From positions 1-50,013 of the forward strand of contig JAIBDD010000021.1 in the NCBI GenBank assembly GCA_024679565.1: a stretch of 50,013 nucleotides of DNA, written 5' to 3'. The position numbers and the translations under genes are program-made. Below the pieces are notes generated by a model, which searched no databases, was not told where the DNA came from, and worked only from the letters and a program-made list of their open reading frames with translations. Positions within the stretch are counted from its first letter, which is position 1, and each line of letters starts with the position of its first letter. Source of the DNA: Bacteroidota bacterium. GTDB lineage: Bacteria; Bacteroidota; Bacteroidia; NS11-12g; UBA9320. Of the stretch, positions 43,565 through 50,013 are shown in pieces.

Positions 43565-44512
43565 TTAAAAGGCGTCTTTATTCTTCCTTTTCTTTTTTTT
43601 CTTCTTCTTAAAACTCTTAGGATCATCCGGGTTTTGGATGTCGTTGGTTTTACGTAGGTCGTGTTGATTGCCATCCATGTCTTTGAAAAACAGCTCCTTC
43701 CGTTTCCAGAATCCTTTTTTAAACTCTAAGTAGTCGTATGTTCCGTCAGGCACATAAAACTCATACATGCCTTTTTGCAATGGATGAAATGGCACAAGAT
43801 GATTAAATACAATCTGTTTTTCTTCATCGTTATACCGACATGTTATTGTTGCCTGGTCGGCAAAAGTGTGAACCAATCTATACTTGTATTCGTCATCATC
43901 ATCCTCAAAAATGGGTAACCCAAACATCGGTTTATTCTTTTCGTCAAAATGAAGCACGTCAATAACTTTTTTATTGACTAGGTGATCTTCACCATCCCAC
44001 CCAAACAGAATATAATGGGGCTTCCCTTTATACGTATAGTCATGAATTTGGTAATATAAGGCCCCATTCCAATGTCTGGAGTCAACCGAACGAAACTCAG
44101 CATCACGAATCTTATCTGAGCTATCATACAATCCATACAGAATCAATGAATCTTCTGTCTTCATTTGAATTGCCCCAAAATACATGTATTTCCCACTATC
44201 GAGAAGTAGGTTCCATGTAAACAATCGAAACTTATCGTCTGAAGGTTTGAGAATGGAAACGGTTTTAAGAAGTGTAAAGTCGTAATCGAAACTCGTTGGT
44301 ACTTGTAATGCCTTTTTTAATGTTTGGACAAAATAGTAACAGCTGGTAATACGCTCATTAACATCCTTCCCATTAATAATATTGTGGCTTAACCCTTCGA
44401 GTTGGAATTCGATATTACGTATCGAGTCTCGATAAGTAGTATCCTTCTCTGCAGCATAACCTAGTGAGGTTACACACAATAAAAGAAAAAAAGACAAGCC
44501 TCTAATTCGCAT
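43565..44512 (-). CDS. Secreted protein of unknown function with lysine-rich tail
   Basis: A 315-residue protein with a signal peptide (MRIRGLSFFLLLCVTSLGYA). Its mature part is unfamiliar, with aromatic beta strands such as GALYYQIHDYTYKGKPHYIL and LFGWDGEDHLVNKKVIDVL. It ends in a strongly basic tail (KSFKKKKKKKRKNKDAF). Similar proteins of unknown role are widespread in Bacteroidota, as far as I recall. It follows the thiolase gene on the same strand, and a perfect 17-bp palindrome lies between them. Confidence 0.7.
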   Translation of the reverse strand: MRIRGLSFFLLLCVTSLGYAAEKDTTYRDSIRNIEFQLEGLSHNIINGKDVNERITSCYYFVQTLKKALQVPTSFDYDFTLLKTVSILKPSDDKFRLFTWNLLLDSGKYMYFGAIQMKTEDSLILYGLYDSSDKIRDAEFRSVDSRHWNGALYYQIHDYTYKGKPHYILFGWDGEDHLVNKKVIDVLHFDEKNKPMFGLPIFEDDDDEYKYRLVHTFADQATITCRYNDEEKQIVFNHLVPFHPLQKGMYEFYVPDGTYDYLEFKKGFWKRKELFFKDMDGNQHDLRKTNDIQNPDDPKSFKKKKKKKRKNKDAF

Positions 44513-44543
44513 ATGTATTATAACTCAAAACGCGTGCCTAAAA

Positions 44544-44560
44544 GTATAGTGACACTATAC
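44544..44560. promoter_or_regulatory. Perfect 17-bp palindrome GTATAGTG-A-CACTATAC
   Basis: Eight-base arms with a single central A overlap the thiolase stop codon and lie 32 bp upstream of the next ATG on the same strand. It could be an operator for the downstream gene. No T-run follows, so a terminator is less likely. Confidence 0.35.
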
Positions 44561-45730
44561 CTCCAATACCAATGCACTGGCTCCACCCCCACCATTGCAA
44601 ATACCTGCAGCTCCTAATTGTCCTCCTTTTTGTTTCAAGGCATGAATTAAAGTTACAATTATTCTGGCGCCAGATGCACCTAGAGGGTGACCTAAAGACA
44701 CTGCACCTCCGTTAACGTTTACTTTATCATTATCAAGAGAAAGCAGCTTATTATTGGCCAAACTCACCACACTAAAGGCCTCGTTGATTTCAAATACGTC
44801 TATGTCACTCAAAGAGCAGTTTGCACGCTCAATGGCAATTGGCAAAGCCTTTGATGGAGCTGTTGTGAACCATTCTGGTTTTTGTGCCGCATCAGCAAAG
44901 CCTTTAATTTTAGCCAATGGAGTCAACCCTAGTTCATCCATTTTAGCTTTTGACATAAGAAGTATTGCTGCAGCACCGTCATTCATTGTGCTTGCATTGG
45001 CTGCGGTAACAGTCCCTTCTTTATCAAATACAGGACGTAATGCCGGTATTTTCTCAAAAAACACATTTTTGTATTCTTCGTCTTCTTCTTTCAGAATAGG
45101 ATCTCCTTTTCTTTGAGGCACTTCAACACCAACTATCTCATCACTGAAACGGCCATTTTCCCATGCGTCTGCAGATTTTTTATACGAGTTAATAGCAAAT
45201 GTATCTTGCTCTTCTCTTGAGATCTGCATTTCTTTTGCAGTGTTTTCAGCTGCATTGCCCATCATGTAGTTGTTGTACACATCGGTCAAACCATCATGTG
45301 CTAATCCATCTATGGCTTTAAAGTCTCCATATTTATACCCCTTTCTAGAGTTCATTAAATAATGTGGTACTCGACTCATATTTTCCATTCCACCAGCCAT
45401 CACACACGAATTGTGTCCTAGCATAATCGATTGTGCGCCTAACATCACGGCTTTCATACCACTGGCGCAAACCTTGTTTATCGTTGTACATGGAACTTCT
45501 TCGCTAATACCCGCAAACATAGATGCTTGACGCGCAGGTGCTTGCCCTACACCAGCTTGAAGAACATTACCCATAAATACTTCTTCAACTTCACTGGCAT
45601 CAACGCCAGCCTTGCTTAAGGCTCCTTTAATTGCTGTGGCACCAAGTTTAGGTGCAGGAATTGAGCTAAACATACCGTTGAAACTACCCATCGGTGTTCT
45701 TACTGCAGATACTATATATACGTCGTTCAT
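44555..45730 (-). CDS. Acetyl-CoA C-acyltransferase (thiolase)
   Basis: A 391-residue thiolase that condenses or cleaves acyl-CoA. The active-site cysteine is in INKVCASGMKAVMLG (about residue 88). The histidine is in GGAVSLGHPLGASGAR and the second cysteine is in GICNGGGGASALVLEV. It could act in beta-oxidation (FadA) or as acetoacetyl-CoA thiolase (AtoB/PhaA); neighbours do not decide. The start is ATG at 45728-45730. A TTG nine bases upstream would add three residues. A -7 element lies just upstream. Confidence 0.93.
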   Translation of the reverse strand: MNDVYIVSAVRTPMGSFNGMFSSIPAPKLGATAIKGALSKAGVDASEVEEVFMGNVLQAGVGQAPARQASMFAGISEEVPCTTINKVCASGMKAVMLGAQSIMLGHNSCVMAGGMENMSRVPHYLMNSRKGYKYGDFKAIDGLAHDGLTDVYNNYMMGNAAENTAKEMQISREEQDTFAINSYKKSADAWENGRFSDEIVGVEVPQRKGDPILKEEDEEYKNVFFEKIPALRPVFDKEGTVTAANASTMNDGAAAILLMSKAKMDELGLTPLAKIKGFADAAQKPEWFTTAPSKALPIAIERANCSLSDIDVFEINEAFSVVSLANNKLLSLDNDKVNVNGGAVSLGHPLGASGARIIVTLIHALKQKGGQLGAAGICNGGGGASALVLEV

Positions 45731-45747
45731 ATGATTCAACTTTTGCG

Positions 45748-45755
45748 CAAAAATA
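45748..45755 (-). promoter_or_regulatory. -7 promoter element TATTTTTG of the thiolase gene
   Basis: An exact TAnnTTTG on the minus strand, 17 bases upstream of the thiolase ATG. Confidence 0.5.
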
Positions 45756-45826
45756 GGCTTTCAAAATTCATTTGAATTCATATTGAAACGGTTTTTGATG
45801 AACATCATATAATTTAAGGATTAGAT

Positions 45827-45834
45827 TAATTTTG
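45827..45834 (+). promoter_or_regulatory. -7 promoter element TAATTTTG of the methyltransferase-comB pair
   Basis: An exact TAnnTTTG 28 bp upstream of ATG 45863, in the 132-bp gap divergent from the thiolase gene. Confidence 0.5.
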
Positions 45835-45862
45835 AACATTCGTTAATCACGATTAACAACAC

Positions 45863-46672
45863 ATGTCAGAAAACAACGCATACATTTTAGGTACCGACCC
45901 TGACGAACTATTTCGTTTAGGCGTACAGCATCAAGTTTGGGCTACAGAGGCTCAAAAAGGTTGGGAGAATGCTGGTTTTACAGCCGGAGATACGCTTTTA
46001 GATTTAGGCTGTGGACCTGGATTTTGCACAAAGGAAATGGCCCTTATTGCTGGAAAAACGGGTAAGGTCATTGGCGTCGACAAATCAAAGAATTACATTG
46101 ATTTTGTAAATCACTTAAGCAATACTTACAGTTTACACATTGATGCCATTGAAGCAGATTTTAACGACCTAGATTTATCCCCAAACTCAATTGACGGGGC
46201 CTACTGCAGATGGGCATTGGCTTGGATTTCAAACCCTAAAGAAATTCTAGAGAAAGTGTATAAGGCTTTAAAACCAGGTGGTCGGTTCGTTATTCATGAA
46301 TATTTTGACTGGATGACGCATCAAACAGTACCTAGTTTACCTGGCTTAACCAAATGTATTGAAGCTTGTTTTGCAAGCTTCGAAAACTTTGACGGTCGGA
46401 TAAACGTAGGACGCGAATTAGCAGAATTTGCTACAGACATCGGTTATGACATAGTTAAAACTAGACCGATGGCAAAAATGGCTCAGGTAGATGACCTGAG
46501 TTGGCAGTGGCCAAAAACATTTTACCAAACGTATTTCCCAAAGCTAGTAGAAATGGGATATCTCACTGATAAAGACGTTGAAGACGGTGTTAAAGATCTT
46601 AAAACAATTGAAGGTCGAAAAGATGCTTTAGTTTGTTGTCCATTAATGATTGAAATTATTATAGAAAAGTAA
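45863..46672 (+). CDS. SAM-dependent class I methyltransferase
   Basis: A 269-residue Rossmann methyltransferase. Motif I is LLDLGCGPGFCTKEMA (about 44-59), followed by VIGVDKSKNYIDF, AYCRWALAWISNPKEIL and LKPGGRFVIHEYFD. The substrate is not evident; the fold is that of ubiquinone/menaquinone or small-molecule methyltransferases. The stop codon is directly followed by the ATG of comB (46673) with no gap, so the two are translated from one message. Confidence 0.85.
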   Translation: MSENNAYILGTDPDELFRLGVQHQVWATEAQKGWENAGFTAGDTLLDLGCGPGFCTKEMALIAGKTGKVIGVDKSKNYIDFVNHLSNTYSLHIDAIEADFNDLDLSPNSIDGAYCRWALAWISNPKEILEKVYKALKPGGRFVIHEYFDWMTHQTVPSLPGLTKCIEACFASFENFDGRINVGRELAEFATDIGYDIVKTRPMAKMAQVDDLSWQWPKTFYQTYFPKLVEMGYLTDKDVEDGVKDLKTIEGRKDALVCCPLMIEIIIEK

Positions 46673-47380
46673 ATGAAACCTACCGTTGAAATAGTCTTGT
46701 CTCCCTTGCTCCTTCCCTTAACGGATATCAAAGGAAAAGTCGTTGTCATTATCGATATTTTAAGAGCAACATCAACCATTTGTGCCGCATTAGACAATGG
46801 AGCAAAAAGCATCACACCGGTTATTTCTGTGGAAGAAGCCTTAAGCTATCAATCTGATTCTTACCTAGTTGCTGGAGAAAGGAACGGAGAAAAGGCAGAG
46901 GGTTTTGATTTTGGAAATTCGCCATTAGAATATAGTCGTGAGGTAATAGAAGGTAAACATGTTGTTTTGACAACGACGAATGGAACAAAGTGCATACATG
47001 CAGCAAAGGATGCTGACGAAATCTTAATTGGTTCCTTCTTTAACCTTTCCGTCCTCGTTGACTATCTACAAGCAAGTAACAAGCCGGTTGTTTTGTTTTG
47101 TGCTGGATGGAAAAACCAAGTAAACCTTGAAGACACGCTATATGCTGGATACATCACTCAAGCTTTATCAAATTCTCACGAATGGGAAAGTGATCCGGTT
47201 GAAATGGCATTAGATCTAGTTGAAAAAGCCAAGAAGGACCCAACCCATTACTTAACCAGAGCAAGCCATGCAAAGCGTTTTAAGCGGCTTGGAAACAACA
47301 TCGACCTTGGTGTGTGCATGGAGTTTAATGCGCATCCCGTCTTGGTTAAGTACCACAACAACAAGCTCGTTTCCGCATAA
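46673..47380 (+). CDS. comB: 2-phosphosulfolactate phosphatase
   Basis: ComB dephosphorylates 2-phosphosulfolactate to sulfolactate. The 235-residue protein shows the family signatures VVVIIDILRATSTICAAL, LVAGERNGEKAEGFDFGNSP, LTTTNGTKCI and VLFCAGWKNQVNLEDTLYAG. It is known from coenzyme M synthesis in archaea and also occurs in bacteria that do not make coenzyme M. Neither comA nor comC homologues are nearby. It is coupled to a methyltransferase gene and ends in a hairpin. Confidence 0.9.
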   Translation: MKPTVEIVLSPLLLPLTDIKGKVVVIIDILRATSTICAALDNGAKSITPVISVEEALSYQSDSYLVAGERNGEKAEGFDFGNSPLEYSREVIEGKHVVLTTTNGTKCIHAAKDADEILIGSFFNLSVLVDYLQASNKPVVLFCAGWKNQVNLEDTLYAGYITQALSNSHEWESDPVEMALDLVEKAKKDPTHYLTRASHAKRFKRLGNNIDLGVCMEFNAHPVLVKYHNNKLVSA

Positions 47381-47416
47381 AAAAAGTCCAAGTATTATGC
47401 ATACTTAGACTTTTTT
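47380..47416. terminator. Bidirectional terminator between comB and the M16 protease
   Basis: AAAAAAGTCCAAGTAT pairs with ATACTTAGACTTTTTT with one mismatch around a five-base loop. A- and T-runs on both sides serve the two convergent genes. Confidence 0.85.
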
Positions 47417-47434
47417 CATTTGACTAATTAATCC

Positions 47435-50013
47435 TTATTCAGAATCAATCACTTTTATCTTTCCATAACCTAAAGCTTCTAGGCCTGGTTTGATTTTGTA
47501 GGCGTGGCCAACAACAATAAATACCATGTTATCCGGATTTAGATGTTTTTTAGCTAATGTGTTAACCTCTTCTTTAGTTAAATCATTAATAATTTTTATT
47601 TGCTCATCTTTATATCCTACTGGCAAATTATTATCTACGATATCGGCTAAGAAACCAAGTTTTTGCCTTGGCGTTTCATAATCCAATGCTTGACTCAATA
47701 AGATAGAACTTTTGGTGAATGCCAATTCTTCATCTGTAATACCATTCGCTTTAAAGTTTTTCAACTCCTTCATCACTTCCATAATAGAACTGTCTGTCGC
47801 TTCTTTTTTGATGTTGCCACTGAATCTATAATTACCATAGTGATGGTTAGCGCTAAACCCAGATCGTGCACCATAGGTATAGCCTTTATCTTCACGAAGA
47901 TTTAGGTTAATACGGCTACTGAAAGCGCCACCAAGTGTGAAGTTCATCACGTTTGCCTTAAAGTAATCACCATTATAATCATACGTCAACGACGGGTAAC
48001 CCGCAATAATCATTGATTGAGGTGCATAAGGTTTATCTACCAAAATAATAGTAGTATTCTCAAACGTATTAGGTTCTGGCAAGGCAGGGATAACTACGTT
48101 TTTATTCTCCCAAGTTTTTAGGAAGTCAAGTTTCCCCATTATTTCCGTTTGAGTCACTGGTCCTAAAATAGACAGGCTTGCTACGTTTGGTGAGTAGAAA
48201 TTATCGTAATATGATTTACAATCATCTACTGAAATTTTATTCACCGTACTGTAAGTTCCATTTGCAGGTGTGGCAAGAATACTTTTTCCGTAAACCGCTT
48301 TGTTATAATTCACCCCTGCTAAAAAGCTTGGGTTTGATTTCTGATTATTGATTGATTGAAGACGCTGCTTTTTAATACGTTGAAAATCTTTTGCGTCGAA
48401 TCGTGGCTTTTCTAAGGTCTCTTTTAAAATCGCTAACGTAGCATCTAAGTTTTCTTTAAATGATTCAACATAACAGGTTGTAGTTGTTGTTCCACTGCTG
48501 AAGCTAATCCTACTTCCCAACAAATCAAGCGCTGCACTCATTTCTTCTGAGGTCAATGATGCATTCCCTTCATTTAACAAATTGGCTGTGAGCAATGCTG
48601 TTCCTGAGCTAATCTTTTTATTCGCCTCAATTAAATGACCGCCTTCTATCTGTAAGTACAAATAGACTTTCTTTAAGTCGCTTGCATTAGAGCCGATTAC
48701 TTTTAAACCATTGTCAAAAGTTTCGGTGTAGTAATCAGGTACCTTAATACTTTTTACGGCAGCTGGTTTTGGAGCAACCGATCGATCAAAATTATCAACG
48801 GGTGGGTTGTAGGTCAACCCTTTGTATTGCGCATCAATGATTTTTGGCTGGCCTGCATGTGGATTCACACTTTTAGAACCTTCGTCATCACCTTCTTTTG
48901 GTGCTTCTCTTGATACAGTTAAGATGACTGCTTTTTTATTTAAAATGTACTTTCGGAAAACACGCATGATGTCTTCTTTAGTAACATTCTCGTATCGCGC
49001 AATTTCATCGTTTAAGTTGTAACCAGTGCTTTGCATCATGTTCCATTCACTAAGCAAAGTTGCTTTGCTAGAAATTGAATTTACTTGGTCCACTAGATAA
49101 GTTCGATAACTCATTTTGGTTGCTTTCAATTCTTTATCAGAAACACCAGTTGTATTAAACTCTTGCAGCACTTCGTTTATTCTATCCTCAACTTCGTTAA
49201 AACTCATACCCATATAACGAGCTATAACACGAATACTAAAGAATCCACCTAGTTCTAGTGCCGAGTTAGACGCACTTGATTGAACCGCATCCTCAGTTTT
49301 CACAAACTTCTTATACATTAAAGAGTTGTTTGTTCCTCCTAGTATTTGCCCTAGCATACTTAACGCCGCCTCGTCGCGGTGATAATTCGCCACAGTTGGG
49401 AAGTTCATCACAGTCATTGGCAAATAAATATTGTCCGTCATAGGCACATATTTATTGACAGGTAGAATTGGCTTTGGAGCACGTTGTTTTCGTACTTCTG
49501 GACATTTATTAATGCTTCCGTAATACTTGTCAACCCATTTTTTAACTTCTTCAGGATTAACATCACCAGACACTACAAGGGTTGCATTATTAGGCCCGTA
49601 CCAACGCAAAAAGAAGTTTCTTAAATCATCGAAACTCGCGTCGTCCAAATCATCAACATAACCAATTGGCGTCCATTCGTAAGGGTGGTTTGGATAAAGG
49701 CTTTTAAACAGCACTTCATTTACCATACCATAAGGTTGGTTGTCGTAACGCTGTCTTTTTTCATTTTTAACCGCATCACGTTGGTTGTTAAACTTTTCTT
49801 CAGTGAAACCATCTAAATGGGTTCCCATACGATCGGCTTCTAACCACAACAACGTTTCCGTTAAGTTACTTGGTGCCGTGTTAATGTACACGGTTTTATC
49901 AAATGACGTGTAGGCGTTATTTGTTCCTCCTGACTCACTAATAATCTTAAAGTGCTCTTCATCAGCAACATTCTTTGAGCCTTGAAACATCATGTGCTCA
50001 AAGAAGTGAGCAA
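47435..50013 (-). CDS. M16 family zinc protease, N-terminus cut by window edge
   Basis: The visible part covers more than 850 residues of an M16 (pitrilysin/insulinase/PqqL-like) peptidase. At the right edge the inverted zinc motif HFFEH is encoded by 49994-50008, followed by MMFQGSKN and the distal ligand region ETLLWLEADRMG. Two homologous halves are present. The second (GTALLTANLLNEG ... RFDAKDFQRIKKQR ... GGAFSSRINLNLREDKGYTYGARSG) lacks the zinc motif, as usual. The start and any signal peptide lie outside the window. Members in this phylum are envelope peptidases. Confidence 0.93.
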   Translation of the reverse strand, partial: AHFFEHMMFQGSKNVADEEHFKIISESGGTNNAYTSFDKTVYINTAPSNLTETLLWLEADRMGTHLDGFTEEKFNNQRDAVKNEKRQRYDNQPYGMVNEVLFKSLYPNHPYEWTPIGYVDDLDDASFDDLRNFFLRWYGPNNATLVVSGDVNPEEVKKWVDKYYGSINKCPEVRKQRAPKPILPVNKYVPMTDNIYLPMTVMNFPTVANYHRDEAALSMLGQILGGTNNSLMYKKFVKTEDAVQSSASNSALELGGFFSIRVIARYMGMSFNEVEDRINEVLQEFNTTGVSDKELKATKMSYRTYLVDQVNSISSKATLLSEWNMMQSTGYNLNDEIARYENVTKEDIMRVFRKYILNKKAVILTVSREAPKEGDDEGSKSVNPHAGQPKIIDAQYKGLTYNPPVDNFDRSVAPKPAAVKSIKVPDYYTETFDNGLKVIGSNASDLKKVYLYLQIEGGHLIEANKKISSGTALLTANLLNEGNASLTSEEMSAALDLLGSRISFSSGTTTTTCYVESFKENLDATLAILKETLEKPRFDAKDFQRIKKQRLQSINNQKSNPSFLAGVNYNKAVYGKSILATPANGTYSTVNKISVDDCKSYYDNFYSPNVASLSILGPVTQTEIMGKLDFLKTWENKNVVIPALPEPNTFENTTIILVDKPYAPQSMIIAGYPSLTYDYNGDYFKANVMNFTLGGAFSSRINLNLREDKGYTYGARSGFSANHHYGNYRFSGNIKKEATDSSIMEVMKELKNFKANGITDEELAFTKSSILLSQALDYETPRQKLGFLADIVDNNLPVGYKDEQIKIINDLTKEEVNTLAKKHLNPDNMVFIVVGHAYKIKPGLEALGYGKIKVIDSE

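Overview
The window looks like a piece of a Bacteroidota chromosome, most likely a marine, low-GC member of the Flavobacteriales. Four kinds of evidence point there. Several secreted proteins end in type IX secretion (T9SS) sorting domains. Many genes are preceded by the Bacteroidota -7 promoter motif TAnnTTTG, and Shine-Dalgarno sites are not evident. Families largely confined to this phylum are present, such as the DUF5606 protein and the DUF1573 secreted protein. House-keeping genes (ruvB, queG, rplU, rpmA, dnaB, clpC, kdsA, fabI) are of Bacteroidota type. I see no tRNA, rRNA, CRISPR array, transposase or phage gene.

Left part (1-20400): the start of priA runs off the left edge. It is followed by a lipoprotein, a SixA-like phosphatase and a tight five-gene minus-strand operon (ruvB, queG, a DUF389 membrane protein, a CAP-domain protein and an LAS-type peptidase). 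Next come a DUF1573 protein, an HtrA protease and a DUF1801 protein on the plus strand. A minus-strand operon then encodes a glutamate-cysteine-ligase-like enzyme fused to CBS domains, an aspartoacylase-like deacylase and a small membrane protein. A 1011-residue Asp-box propeller protein and Maf follow. Divergent from them are a DnaQ-like exonuclease and histidine ammonia-lyase, and the region closes with a lipoyl-dependent E2 acyltransferase.

Middle part (20600-30860), the accessory region: two neighbouring genes are broken. A sigma-54 response regulator carries an in-frame amber codon, and a large SdrD-B/T9SS surface protein carries a frameshift that cuts off its sorting signal. Next is a 61-residue membrane-leader mini-gene. 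The surface gene and the mini-gene share a 16-bp 3' motif just ahead of a terminator hairpin. Then come a secreted protein of unknown function, an HTH regulator and, divergent from it, a compact four-gene operon. That operon encodes a T9SS cargo protein, a secreted alpha/beta hydrolase, an unknown 152-residue protein and a PQQ-propeller lipoprotein.

Right part (30860-50013): rplU-rpmA, dnaB and clpC come first, then a 1471-residue beta-helix/PKD protein with a T9SS signal. After these are a DUF5606 protein, kdsA, a small T9SS protein, fabI, a secreted protein with a lysine-rich tail, a thiolase, a methyltransferase-comB pair and an M16 protease that runs off the right edge. Most of this is core metabolism and envelope biology. 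The least ordinary loci are the broken regulator/surface-protein pair, the four-gene hydrolase operon and the CBS-amidoligase operon.
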